Below, one piece after another: positions 8,049 to 16,381 of a DNA stretch of 41,584 bases; positions within the stretch are counted from its first letter, which is position 1, and the number at the start of each line of letters is the position of its first letter. The stretch covers positions 1 to 41,584 of the forward strand of contig NZ_JAOAOP010000029.1 of assembly GCF_030398335.1 (NCBI RefSeq), given 5' to 3'. A model generated the notes under the pieces. That model ran no database searches. It was not told the DNA's origin and saw nothing but the letters and a program-made list of their open reading frames with translations. The DNA comes from Aquibium sp. A9E412. Its GTDB lineage: Bacteria > Pseudomonadota > Alphaproteobacteria > Rhizobiales > Rhizobiaceae. The position numbers and the translations under genes were made by a program.

Positions 8049-8828
8049 ATGATCGAGACCCGCGACCTTGCGGTGACCATGGGCCGCGCACGCATCCTGT
8101 CGGGCGTCGATTTTGCCGCAAAGGCCGGTGCGGTGACGGCGGTCGTCGGGCCCAACGGGTCCGGCAAGACGACGCTGCTGCGCGCCCTGTCGGGCGACGT
8201 CGCGCACACCGGCACGGTGACCATCAACGGCCGCGCGCTCGCCGCGCTGAAGCCCTGGCAGGCGGCCGCGCTGCGCGCCGTGCTGCCGCAGCACACGCCG
8301 CTCGCCTTTCCCTTCACCGTCGGCGAGGTCGTGCGCCTCGGGCTGACCGGCGGCGACGCCGGCGCGGCCGGCGCGGCGCTGCCCGAACGGGCGCTCGCCC
8401 GCGTCGATCTCGCCGGCTATGCCGGCCGGCTCTACCAGGAGCTGTCGGGCGGCGAGCAGCAGCGCGTGCAGCTCGCCCGGGTGCTGTGCCAGGTCTGGCA
8501 GCCGGTCGCCGGCGGCGCGCCGCGCTGGTTGCTGCTCGACGAGCCGGTCTCCAGCCTCGACATGCGCCACCAGCTCCTGGTGATGCGCATCGCCGCCGAC
8601 TTCGCCGCCGCCGGCGGCGGCGTCGTCGCCGTGCTGCACGACCTCAACCTGGCGGCCATGTTCGCCGGCCATATCGTGATGATGAAGCAGGGCGCCCCGG
8701 CCGCCGCCGGCCCGCCGCGCACGGTGCTCTGCGACGCGGTCCTGGCGCGCGTCTTCGACTGTCCGCTGGCCGTCGGCCGGGTACCCGACGACGGCACCCC
8801 CTTCGTGCTGCCGCAGGCGGCCGGCTGA
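8049..8828 (+). CDS. hmuV: Haem ABC transporter ATP-binding protein
   Basis: This 259-residue ABC ATPase has Walker A GPNGSGKTT (residues 34-42), the signature LSGGEQQRVQLARVL (from 132), Walker B WLLLDEP (160-166) and the switch histidine in VLHDLNLAA. The Q-loop segment VLPQHTPLAFPFTVGEVV is typical of the FepC/HmuV haem and siderophore branch. It powers import through HmuU. It is the last gene of the rightward haem operon and is followed at once by a perfect hairpin (8839-8860). Confidence 0.95.
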   Translation: MIETRDLAVTMGRARILSGVDFAAKAGAVTAVVGPNGSGKTTLLRALSGDVAHTGTVTINGRALAALKPWQAAALRAVLPQHTPLAFPFTVGEVVRLGLTGGDAGAAGAALPERALARVDLAGYAGRLYQELSGGEQQRVQLARVLCQVWQPVAGGAPRWLLLDEPVSSLDMRHQLLVMRIAADFAAAGGGVVAVLHDLNLAAMFAGHIVMMKQGAPAAAGPPRTVLCDAVLARVFDCPLAVGRVPDDGTPFVLPQAAG

Positions 8829-8838
8829 GGCACGCTGC

Positions 8839-8860
8839 GGCCGGGCGTGCTCGCCCGGCC
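8839..8860. terminator. Bidirectional hairpin between hmuV and the molybdopterin oxidoreductase
   Basis: GGCCGGGCG-TGCT-CGCCCGGCC is a perfect 9-bp stem with a 4-base loop in the 32-base gap between two converging genes. There is no T-tract on either side, so termination may be inefficient or Rho-assisted. Confidence 0.55.
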
Positions 8861-11146
8861 TCAGGCGCGCGCGTCGGGCTCGATGCGCACCGGCACGGCC
8901 TTGCCGGCCGGCGTCTTCGACAGCTTGTCGTGGTGGCCGATCGGCACCAGCACGTTGCATTCGGGAAAATACGACACCACGGTGCCGCGCGGCAGGTCGT
9001 AGGGGATGACCTTCATGCCGCTCAGGCGCCGGTCGCGGCCGTCGTCGAAGTCGCAGACCAGGGTCACGCTCTGGTCGCGTTCGAGCCCGGCCTCGGCGAT
9101 GTCGGCCTCGTTCATCAGCACCACCTCGCGCGTGCCCTCGACGCCGCGGAAGCGGTCGGAATAGCCGTAGACGGTGGTGTTGAACTGGTCGTTCGAGCGC
9201 ACGGTGACGAGCCGGTAGCGGCCCGGCCGGTCGCCGAAGTCGAGCGCGTCGAGGCGCTCGGGCGTCGTGAAGACGGCCTTGCCGCTGTCGGTGTTCCACT
9301 TGCGGTAGTGGGCGCCGATCTCGCGATAGAAGCCGCCGGGCTGGTGCAGCCGTTCGTTGAAGTCCCTGAAGTCGTCCGGGTAGGTCTGCTCGATCAGCGC
9401 GCGCACCGTGCCGTAGTCGGCGGTCCACGCGTCCCACGTCACCCTGGGGTTCGGCTTCAGCGTCGCCTTGGCCATGCCGGCGACGATCGCCAGCTCGCTC
9501 TTCAGCGTGTCGGCGGCCGGCGTGCGGTGGCCGATCGAGCCGTGGATCATCGCGAAGCTGTCCTCGATGCTCACCGCCTGCGGGCCGCTCTCCTGGATGT
9601 CCTCCTCCGCGCGGCTCAGGCACGGCAGGATGTAGGCCGCCTTGCCGGGAAACAGGTGCGAGCGGTTGAGCTTGGTCGAGATCATCACCGTCAGCTCCTG
9701 TCGCGGCCAGGCGCGCTCCATCAGGTCGCGGTCGGGCACCGCGCGCAGCAGGTTGCCGCCGAGGCTGATCGTCGCCTTGACGCGGCCGTCGGCCATGCCC
9801 TCGACCGCGTCGACGATGTGCATGCCGTCCTTTTGCGGCGGCTCGAAGTCGAACAGCGCGCGCAGCCGGTCCATCGGGATCAGCGCCGTCTTCTCGGCGA
9901 TGCCGACGGTGCGCTGGCCCTGCACGTTGGAATGGCCGCGCACCGGCGTGATGCCGGCGCCCTTGCGGCCGATATTGCCGCGCATCAGCATCAGATTGGT
10001 CAGAAGCGCGATGTTGAGCCAGCCATGCGCCTGCTGCGTCAGGCCCATGCCGTAGGCGGCGATCACCTTGTCGGTCGACATGTAGGCGCGCGCGGCCTCG
10101 CGGATCGCCGCCTCGCCGAGCCCCGAGGTGCGTTCGATGTCGGCCCAGTCGGTCTCGCGCAGCTCGGCCGCGAAACCCTCGAAGCCGGTGGTGTGCTCGG
10201 CGATGAAGGCGGCGTCGAGCACCCGCGCGCCGCCGTCCCGCCGCGCCGCGTCGTCGGCCTCGAGCACCGCCTTGCACAGCCCCATCAGCGCGCCGATGTC
10301 GCCGCCGGCCTTCACCTGGTGGTACTGGTCCGAGATCACCGTCTCGTCGCCGGTCACCATGGCGCTCAGGTCCTGCGGGTCGACGAACGACACCAGGCCC
10401 TGCTCGCGCATCGGGTTGAAGGTGATGATGCTGCCGCCGCGGTCCTTGAGCGCCTTCATCGGGTGCAGGAAGCGCGGCGAGTTGGTGCCGGGGTTCTGGC
10501 CGAAGAACATGATGAGCTCGGTCTCGTCCAGGTCCTCCCACACGATGGTGCCGACCGGCGAGCCGATCACCCGCTTGAGCCCGACGCTCGTCGTCTCGTG
10601 GCACATGTTGGAGCTCTGCGGCAGGTTGTTGGTGCCGTAGAGCCGGGCGAACAGCGCATAGAGATAGGACGCCTCGAGCCCGGCATGGCCGGAGGAATAG
10701 AACACCGCGCTGTCCGGCTCGATCCGGTTGAGCGCCGCGGCGATGCCGGAGAACGCCTCCTCCCAGCCGATCTCGACATAGCGGTCGGTGTCGGGATCGT
10801 AGCGCATCGGCGCGGTCAGCCGGCCTTGCGCCTCGAGCTCGTGGTCGGTGCGCTCGCGCAGCGCGCTCACCGTGTGCTCGGCCAGGAAGGCGGGCGTGCA
10901 GCGGTGGCTGGTCAGCTCCCACAGCGTCATCTTGGCGCCGTTCTCGCAGAACTCGAAGGGGTGGTAGTTGGCCGGTTTCGGCCAGGCGCAGGACATGCAC
11001 ATCAGGCCGCCGGGCTTGTTCTGGCGGCGCAGCGTGTCGAGCGCGCCGGGCGCGGCCGCCGCGTTGCGCGCGATGCGGCCGATGCCGCGCAGGGACCCCC
11101 AGCCTCCGGCAGGGCCCGATTCCTTGGGCAGGTCGCTGGTGCTCAT
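8861..11146 (-). CDS. FdhF/YdeP-family molybdopterin oxidoreductase (formate dehydrogenase alpha-like)
   Basis: The ATG at 11146 gives a 761-residue protein; the open frame upstream of it is only a shadow. N-terminal cysteines lie in GGLMCMSCAWPKP (50, 53) and FEFCENGAK (67), matching the Fe-S region of the YdeP branch. The molybdenum ligand is probably Cys182 in SSNMCHETTS, a cysteine and not selenocysteine. Later segments NIGRKGAGITPVRGHSNVQG and the C-terminal beta-barrel region (QFNTTVYGYSDR) fit molybdopterin-dinucleotide enzymes. The family includes E. coli YdeP (acid resistance) and formate-dehydrogenase-like proteins, but the natural substrate is mostly unknown. No fdhD, mob or electron-transfer partner gene is adjacent. 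Confidence 0.88.
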   Translation of the reverse strand: MSTSDLPKESGPAGGWGSLRGIGRIARNAAAAPGALDTLRRQNKPGGLMCMSCAWPKPANYHPFEFCENGAKMTLWELTSHRCTPAFLAEHTVSALRERTDHELEAQGRLTAPMRYDPDTDRYVEIGWEEAFSGIAAALNRIEPDSAVFYSSGHAGLEASYLYALFARLYGTNNLPQSSNMCHETTSVGLKRVIGSPVGTIVWEDLDETELIMFFGQNPGTNSPRFLHPMKALKDRGGSIITFNPMREQGLVSFVDPQDLSAMVTGDETVISDQYHQVKAGGDIGALMGLCKAVLEADDAARRDGGARVLDAAFIAEHTTGFEGFAAELRETDWADIERTSGLGEAAIREAARAYMSTDKVIAAYGMGLTQQAHGWLNIALLTNLMLMRGNIGRKGAGITPVRGHSNVQGQRTVGIAEKTALIPMDRLRALFDFEPPQKDGMHIVDAVEGMADGRVKATISLGGNLLRAVPDRDLMERAWPRQELTVMISTKLNRSHLFPGKAAYILPCLSRAEEDIQESGPQAVSIEDSFAMIHGSIGHRTPAADTLKSELAIVAGMAKATLKPNPRVTWDAWTADYGTVRALIEQTYPDDFRDFNERLHQPGGFYREIGAHYRKWNTDSGKAVFTTPERLDALDFGDRPGRYRLVTVRSNDQFNTTVYGYSDRFRGVEGTREVVLMNEADIAEAGLERDQSVTLVCDFDDGRDRRLSGMKVIPYDLPRGTVVSYFPECNVLVPIGHHDKLSKTPAGKAVPVRIEPDARA

Positions 11147-11271
11147 GGCGTTCGCCTTCCGTGCGGGTGGGCAGCGTGAAGACGAACAACCGGGGCGGCG
11201 GCCGAATGTTCCTGGGCGCGCGGCCTGCCGGGCGGTTTTTTCGACCGGCCGGCGGCCCGCGCCGGCGGCTT

Positions 11272-11373
11272 GGAGCCGCTCTGCTTTTCGCGGAATCGCA
11301 GAACGGCTCCGGCTTACTGTCTTGACGCGTCTGCGAAAGGCGAAGCGGTTTCCGCTTCGCCTGGAACGCGTCA
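11272..11373. repeat. Two-hairpin palindromic intergenic element
   Basis: Hairpin 1 (11272-11310) has arms GGAGCCGCTCTGC / GCAGAACGGCTCC, 13 bp with one mismatch, around a 13-base loop. Hairpin 2 (11323-11373) has outer arms TGACGCGT / ACGCGTCA and an inner perfect stem AGGCGAAGCGG-TTT-CCGCTTCGCCT. The last three bases are the stop codon (minus strand) of the M20 gene. It looks like the interspersed palindromic elements of rhizobial genomes, by memory; only one copy was found in this window. No T-tract follows, so a plain terminator is less likely. Confidence 0.6.
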
Positions 11374-12552
11374 GCGGCCGAGCGCCAGCAGCAGCCCGGC
11401 GGTCAGCCGGCCGCGCTCGGCCAGGCTGGAGGCGAGGATGTGCTCGTCGAGCGTGTGCATGCCGGCGCCCGCCGCACCGAGCGAGCACAGCGAGGCGATG
11501 CCGAGCGCGCCGGTGAAGTTGGCGTCCGAGCCGCCGCCCGAGGAGTGGGCCGACAGCGGCTGGCCGAGCGCCGTGGCGATGCCGCGCGCGGTCTCGAACA
11601 GCGCCATCGTCTCCGGCCGGCCGTTGGCCCACAGCGGCCGGGCGACGGTCTGCCGCACGGCGAAGGCGACGCCGTCGCGGGTCCCGGCGGCCGCCAGCAG
11701 GGCCTGGCTGCCGCGCGCCAGCGCCGCCTCGGTCTTGGCCATGCTGAGCACCTGGGCGCTGGCCTGCGCCGGCACGCAGTTGACCCAGCGGCCCGACGAC
11801 AGGTCGTTGACGGAAAAGGTGCACTCCTCGTCGGTCATCGCCTCGATCTCGAGGATGCGGCGGCACATCTCGCGCACCGCCGAGGCGCCGTCCTGCGGCT
11901 TGATGCCGGCGTGCGTCGGCGTGCCGCGCGTCTCGATGGCGTAGCGCGCGATCGCGTAGCGCCCGGTGGTCACGCCGTTGCCGGCGAGCGCCGGCTCGGG
12001 GCACAGCACGTAGCGGTGGCGCAGCGCCTCCGCCTCGATCAGTGCGCGCGAGGTCGGCGAGCCGAGCTCCTCGTCGGGCGTGAACAGCACGGTGACGGGC
12101 AGCGGCGTGCGGTGGCCGGCCGCGGCGAGCTGGCGCAGCGCCTCGAGCGCGATGTAGTTGCCCGCCTTCATGTCGAGGATGCCCGGCCCGTAGACGCGGT
12201 CGGCCTCGCGGCGGAACGGGTTGCGCGCCAGCGTGCCGACGGGATGCACCGTGTCGAAATGGCCGGAGATCAGGACGCCGGGCGCGCCGGCGTCCGGGTG
12301 CGGCAGGCGGGCGCGGACCGAGGGGCCCATGCCGTCGCGACCCGGCACCATCTCGACCTGGGCGCCCATCACCGCCAGCTCGTGCGCGACCAGGCGCATC
12401 ATGCGCGCCACCGCTTCGGCGTCGAGCGAGGGGCTCTCGCAGCGCACCCAGGGCTCGATCCCCGCCACCATCGCCTCGGTGTCGAAGGGCAGGGCGGCCG
12501 CGATGTCCGCGGCGCTGCCGGCCGCCGGCGCCGCTGCGGGAGAACTCGCCAT
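11371..12552 (-). CDS. M20-family metallopeptidase, glutamate carboxypeptidase-like
   Basis: This 393-residue protein carries the co-catalytic zinc motifs of the M20 family: GHFDTVHPVGT (His98, Asp100), GPGILDMKAG (Asp127), PDEELGS (Glu161 base, Glu162), CPEPA (Glu186) and the late GMHTLDE histidine. His214 in TPTHAG marks the dimerisation domain. GGGSDAN near residue 341 matches the carboxypeptidase G2 subgroup, which removes C-terminal glutamate from folates and peptides. No clear signal peptide is seen, so it is probably cytoplasmic. Its start lies 6 bases after the stop of the GntR regulator gene, with which it forms a leftward operon. The substrate is unknown, perhaps a product of the neighbouring transporter. 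Confidence 0.88.
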   Translation of the reverse strand: MASSPAAAPAAGSAADIAAALPFDTEAMVAGIEPWVRCESPSLDAEAVARMMRLVAHELAVMGAQVEMVPGRDGMGPSVRARLPHPDAGAPGVLISGHFDTVHPVGTLARNPFRREADRVYGPGILDMKAGNYIALEALRQLAAAGHRTPLPVTVLFTPDEELGSPTSRALIEAEALRHRYVLCPEPALAGNGVTTGRYAIARYAIETRGTPTHAGIKPQDGASAVREMCRRILEIEAMTDEECTFSVNDLSSGRWVNCVPAQASAQVLSMAKTEAALARGSQALLAAAGTRDGVAFAVRQTVARPLWANGRPETMALFETARGIATALGQPLSAHSSGGGSDANFTGALGIASLCSLGAAGAGMHTLDEHILASSLAERGRLTAGLLLALGR

Positions 12553-12558
12553 CGTGTC

Positions 12559-13449
12559 TTACTCCGTCTTTGTGGTGGTGTTGGTTGCCGTCCGCGGCTC
12601 GTCGCCGCTATCGGGCACGCGCCGCGGATCGTGGCTGCTCAGCCGCTCCATGGCGTCGGCGATGTTGAGCTGCTGCGACAGCGCCGGGTCGAACAGCGCC
12701 CGGTGGAAGCTCAGTTCCATGTCCTGCACGTATTCGCCCGCCTCGCGCACATGCTCGCGCATCAGATGCACGGCCTGCTCGGCGTCGCGGCGCTCGAGGG
12801 CGGCGACGATCTCCTCGTGCGCGTGGATCACGTGGTCGGCGAACGGCTCCATCTTGCCGTGCGCCACCGCCTTCGGCGTCACCATCGAGTAGAGCGCGTG
12901 GTTCATGAACACGCAGAAGAAGCGGAAGAAGGCGTTCGGCACGCGATGGGCGATGATCTGGTGGAACTGGATCTCGGCCGCCCGGTGGCTGGCCGCGTCG
13001 ACGGCGCCGCTGCGGCCGTGGTCGCACACCGCGATCGTGCGGCGCATGGCGGCGAAGTCGGCGGGCGTCAGATGGTCGATCGCCGCGCGCACCATCAGCG
13101 GCTCGAGCATCAGGCGCACCTCGTAGATCGCCCGCGCGTCGAGCTTCTGGAAGCAGAAATAGGTGGTGAGAAGCCGCATCGCCCGGTCTTCCGGCACCTC
13201 GGTCAGCCGCGCGCCGCCCTTCGGCCCGGTCACCATGGTCACCAGCCCCTGCACCTCGAGCGACTTCAGCGCCTCGCGCAGCGTGCCGCGCGAGCAGCCG
13301 AAGATCTCCAGCAGCTCCTTTTCCTGCGGCAGGCGGTCGCCCGGCTGCTTGCCGGTCAGCAGGATCCAGCGCAGCAGCTCCTCGGCGATCAGGTCCGACC
13401 GCTTCGCCTTGTGCCGTGCCGATGCGAGTGCGCGGGGCGCTGTGCCCAT
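12559..13449 (-). CDS. GntR-family regulator, FadR/FCD subfamily
   Basis: The 296-residue product has a winged helix-turn-helix (about residues 17-85: AEELLRWILLTGKQPGDRLP, EKELLEIFGCSRGTLREALK, LEVQGLV). An all-helical FCD ligand-binding domain follows (about 105-265), with metal-site-like histidines in FHQIIAH, HVIHAHEEIVAAL and HLMREHV. FCD regulators usually repress a divergent catabolic operon until a carboxylate-type ligand binds. The gene is divergent from the ABC transporter starting at 13621 and precedes the M20 peptidase gene. The tail after residue 270 is polar and probably disordered. Likely operators are the dyads at 13536-13583. Confidence 0.9.
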   Translation of the reverse strand: MGTAPRALASARHKAKRSDLIAEELLRWILLTGKQPGDRLPQEKELLEIFGCSRGTLREALKSLEVQGLVTMVTGPKGGARLTEVPEDRAMRLLTTYFCFQKLDARAIYEVRLMLEPLMVRAAIDHLTPADFAAMRRTIAVCDHGRSGAVDAASHRAAEIQFHQIIAHRVPNAFFRFFCVFMNHALYSMVTPKAVAHGKMEPFADHVIHAHEEIVAALERRDAEQAVHLMREHVREAGEYVQDMELSFHRALFDPALSQQLNIADAMERLSSHDPRRVPDSGDEPRTATNTTTKTE

Positions 13450-13535
13450 GAATCCGGTCTCCTTTCGCGGCCGACGCCTGGCCCACGCTAGCCGCCTCGT
13501 GCCGGCAAAGAAAGCCTCTCCCTCATATTAATCCT

Positions 13536-13583
13536 ATTTATTATAATAAATGTTGACTCGGCGCCCGCTCGCAGGTCAACATT
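13536..13583. promoter_or_regulatory. AT-rich double dyad, probable GntR operator and divergent promoter
   Basis: ATTTATTATAATAAAT (13536-13551) is a perfect 16-bp palindrome, and it contains TATAAT on both strands. It adjoins a second dyad, AATGTTGAC (13549-13557) and GTCAACATT (13575-13583), with 9-bp perfect arms. Both are outliers in this GC-rich DNA. They lie between the GntR gene start (13449) and the transporter start (13621), where a shared operator is expected. No well-spaced -35 accompanies the TATAAT boxes. Confidence 0.6.
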
Positions 13584-13620
13584 CGCGGCGTTCGGAAAGG
13601 CGGGAGGAGCCGGGCCAGGC

Positions 13621-14715
13621 ATGCATGACGGGCGGCGCAAACAGGACGCGACGGGTGTGCGCATCGACGGCGTCAGCAAGGCCTTCGGGTCGCGCGCCGT
13701 GCTGCGCGACTGCTCGCTCGACATCGAGGCGGGCACCTTCGTGACGCTTCTCGGCGCGTCCGGCAGCGGCAAGACCACCCTGTTGCGCATCATCGCCGGC
13801 TTCCTGTCGGCAGACCGCGGCGACATCCTGTTCGACGGCCGCTCCATGCGCGGCGTGCCGACCCATAGGCGCCGCCTCGGCATGATGTTCCAGAGCTACG
13901 CGCTGTTTCCGCACATGAGCGTCTTCGACAACGTCGCCTATGCGCTGCGCATGCGCGGCGACACCGATCGGCTGGCGGCGCGGGTGGGCGAGGCGCTCGA
14001 GCTCGTGCGGCTCGAGGGCTATGCGCAGCAGCGGCCCGACCGGCTCTCCGGCGGCCAGCGCCAGCGCGTCGCCATGGCCCGCGCCGTGGTCGCCAATCCG
14101 CCGCTTCTGCTGCTCGACGAGCCGCTGTCGGCGCTCGACAAGGAGCTGCGCGAGCAGTTGCAGGTCGAGATCAAGACGATCCATCGAAGTGCCGGAACCA
14201 CCTTCATCAACGTCACGCACGACCAGGGCGAGGCGCTCGGCATGTCGGACTCCGTCGTCGTCATGGGCAACGGCGTCATCCAGCAGGCGGCGAGCCCGCA
14301 GGAGCTGTGGAACCGGCCGGTGAGCGCCTTCGTGGCGCGCTTCCTCGGCGGCTCGAACCTGCTGCGCGCCGAACGCCGCGGCGCCGAGGCCCGGCTCGCC
14401 GACGGCACGGTCATGAAGGTGCACGGACCCGCGCCCGACGGGCCGGTCGAGCTCGCCGTGCGGCCCGAGCTGGTGACGATCGGCGAGGGGGCCGACGACG
14501 GCGCCAACGCGGTGCCGGCCACGGTGCGCGAGACGATCTTTCTCGGCGAGGCGATCAAGATCGTCGCCGATGTCGCCGGCCACACGCTCGAGGCGCGCGT
14601 GCCGGTGGCGCGGGCCGAGGCGGCCCGGCCGGGCGCGCGCCTGGTCTTGCGCTGGCGGCCGGAGGACACGCTCGCCCTGCCGGCCGAGGCGGGCGGGAAG
14701 GACGGCGCGGCATGA
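13621..14715 (+). CDS. PotA-like ABC transporter ATP-binding protein
   Basis: The 364-residue product has Walker A GASGSGKTT (about residues 43-51), Q-loop MFQSYALFPHMSVFDNV, signature LSGGQRQRVAMARAVV, Walker B LLLLDEPLSALD and switch VTHDQGEALGMSD. A C-terminal TOBE domain (about 270-355; VELAVRPELVTIG, LVLRWRPEDTLAL) follows, as in PotA/FbpC-type importers of polyamines, iron or small amines. It opens the rightward operon and overlaps the next gene by 4 bases (ATGA). A GGAGGAG lies about 12 bases before the ATG. The order ATPase-permease-permease-binding protein is that of spermidine/putrescine-type systems, but the cargo is unknown. Confidence 0.92.
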   Translation: MHDGRRKQDATGVRIDGVSKAFGSRAVLRDCSLDIEAGTFVTLLGASGSGKTTLLRIIAGFLSADRGDILFDGRSMRGVPTHRRRLGMMFQSYALFPHMSVFDNVAYALRMRGDTDRLAARVGEALELVRLEGYAQQRPDRLSGGQRQRVAMARAVVANPPLLLLDEPLSALDKELREQLQVEIKTIHRSAGTTFINVTHDQGEALGMSDSVVVMGNGVIQQAASPQELWNRPVSAFVARFLGGSNLLRAERRGAEARLADGTVMKVHGPAPDGPVELAVRPELVTIGEGADDGANAVPATVRETIFLGEAIKIVADVAGHTLEARVPVARAEAARPGARLVLRWRPEDTLALPAEAGGKDGAA

Positions 14716-15560
14716 CCGGCCGGCGCGAAGAAAGGTGGATCGTCTTCGCGCTGCTGCTGCCGGCGCTCGTGCTCTACGGCGCGTGCTTCATCTGGCCGAC
14801 CGGCGTTCTCCTGTCGCGCAGCGTGACAGAGGCCGGCGAGCTCTCGCTCGTCAACTACCGGGAGCTGTTGGAAACCCCGCTCTATCTCGGCGTGATCTGG
14901 ACCACGCTGCGCATCTCCGTCGTCACGACGGTCGTCTGTCTGGTGATCGGCTATCCGGTGGCGATGCTGATGGAGCGGGCCGGCCCGCGGGCGCGCATCC
15001 TGCTCCTGCTCGCGGTCACGGTGCCCTACTGGCTCGACTACATCGTGCGCACCTATTCCTGGATGGTGCTGCTCGGCCGCTACGGCTTCGTCAACCAGGT
15101 CCTGATGTGGCTCGGTCTGGTCGACGTGCCCTATTCGCATCTCAGCTCCGAGCTCGCGGTGCTGGTCGGCACGATCCAGGTCATGCTGCCGCTGATGATC
15201 CTGGCGCTGTTCGCCGCCATGACGCGGATCGACCGCACGCTGATGGACGCGGCCGCCGCGCACGGCGCCTCGGCATGGCGCGCCTTCCGCACGGTCTACC
15301 TGCCGCTGTCGATGCCCGGCGTCATCGCCGGCGCGCTGCTCACCTTCGTCAACACGGTGGGCTTCTACATCACGCCGGCGCTGCTCGGCGGGCCGCGCCA
15401 GACGATGATCTCGCAGAGCATCGAGACGCTGGCCGCCAAGCTGTTCGACTGGCCGATGGCGGCGACCGTCTCGGTCGTGCTGCTCGTCATCAGCCTGGCG
15501 ATCCTGGTGGTCTTCAACCGGTTCTTCGGCCTCGAGCGGCTGGCGGGAGGCGACCGGTGA
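14712..15560 (+). CDS. ABC transporter permease, PotB-like
   Basis: This 282-residue membrane protein begins with a helix (about residues 10-32) and a periplasmic loop. The remaining helices carry the coupling motif DAAAAHGASAWRAFRTVYLP (EAA loop), the site where the permease touches the ATPase. VTVPYWLDYIVRTYSWMVLL is characteristic of the PotB/spermidine permease family. The ATG overlaps the ATPase stop and its own stop overlaps the next GTG start, so the three are translated as a coupled unit. Confidence 0.92.
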   Translation: MTGRREERWIVFALLLPALVLYGACFIWPTGVLLSRSVTEAGELSLVNYRELLETPLYLGVIWTTLRISVVTTVVCLVIGYPVAMLMERAGPRARILLLLAVTVPYWLDYIVRTYSWMVLLGRYGFVNQVLMWLGLVDVPYSHLSSELAVLVGTIQVMLPLMILALFAAMTRIDRTLMDAAAAHGASAWRAFRTVYLPLSMPGVIAGALLTFVNTVGFYITPALLGGPRQTMISQSIETLAAKLFDWPMAATVSVVLLVISLAILVVFNRFFGLERLAGGDR

Positions 15561-16348
15561 TCTCGCGCACCGAAGCCCGCGTGCTGTGGTTCTGCGCCAC
15601 GGTGGCGCTGTTCTACCTGCTGTTCCCGGTCGTCGTGGTGATGACCGTGTCGTTCAGCTCGAGCAAGTTCCTCGACTTTCCGCCGCCCGGCTACTCGCTG
15701 CAGTGGTACCGGGCGCTGCTCGACGAGGGCTGGCTGTCGTCCTACTGGATCACCTTTCAGGTCGGCACGCTGACGGCGCTGTTCTCGACCCTGGTCGGCG
15801 TTCCCGCCGCCTTCGCGCTCGCCCGCTACGATTTTCCCTTCCGGCGCAGCTTCGAGGCGCTGCTGCTGGCGGCCATCATCGTGCCGCCGATCATCAAGGC
15901 GATCTCGCTCTATCTCTTCTTCGCGCCCATCGGGCTGGCGAACACGGTGCTCGGCCTGGTGCTCGGCCACACCGTCACCGGCGTTCCCTACGTGGTGATC
16001 AACCTGCTGGCCACGCTCAAGGGCTACGACCGCGACCTTGAGCGCGCCGCCCAGGCGCACGGCGCCACGCCCCTGCAGGCGATCCGCACGGTGACGCTGC
16101 CGGTGCTGGCGCCCTCGGTGCTGGTCGGCGCCGTCTTCGCCTTCCTGCAGTCGGCCCAGGAGCTGCTGGTCGCCCTCTTCCTGCTCGGCACCGTGGAGAA
16201 GCCGCTTGCGGTGCGCATGTGGGAGGGCGTGCGCATCTCGCTCTCGCCGACCATCGCGGCGGCGTCGGGAACCCTCGTCGTGCTGGCGCTCGCCGCGCTG
16301 GCCGTCGTCGCGCTCGCGCTGCGCAGCCGCCGCCGGGCGCCCGCATAA
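15557..16348 (+). CDS. ABC transporter permease, PotC-like
   Basis: The start is a GTG at 15557 that overlaps the stop of the first permease (GTGA), with GGGAGG a few bases upstream; no ATG start fits. The 263-residue product has about six membrane helices and the EAA-type loop RAAQAHGATPLQAIRTVTLP. The N-terminal stretch VTVSFSSSKFLDFPPPGYSL is typical of PotC/second-permease proteins. With the 14712 permease it should form the heterodimeric channel. The C-terminus is a short basic tail. Confidence 0.92.
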   Translation: MISRTEARVLWFCATVALFYLLFPVVVVMTVSFSSSKFLDFPPPGYSLQWYRALLDEGWLSSYWITFQVGTLTALFSTLVGVPAAFALARYDFPFRRSFEALLLAAIIVPPIIKAISLYLFFAPIGLANTVLGLVLGHTVTGVPYVVINLLATLKGYDRDLERAAQAHGATPLQAIRTVTLPVLAPSVLVGAVFAFLQSAQELLVALFLLGTVEKPLAVRMWEGVRISLSPTIAAASGTLVVLALAALAVVALALRSRRRAPA

Positions 16349-16381
16349 CCATAAGCTGGAAGCAACCGAAAGGAGTGGACG

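Noticed and set aside
10561-10620. Selenocysteine in the formate dehydrogenase-like protein
   Set aside because: The active-site position is an ordinary cysteine codon and no in-frame TGA interrupts the gene.
11147-12004. Upstream extension of the molybdopterin oxidoreductase frame
   Set aside because: It overlaps the M20 gene in another frame and contains no family sequence. The ATG at 11146 starts the conserved part.
13540-13547. TATAAT in the AT palindrome as a standard sigma-70 promoter
   Set aside because: No acceptable -35 box lies 16-18 bases away on either strand, so it is listed as an operator/promoter candidate only.
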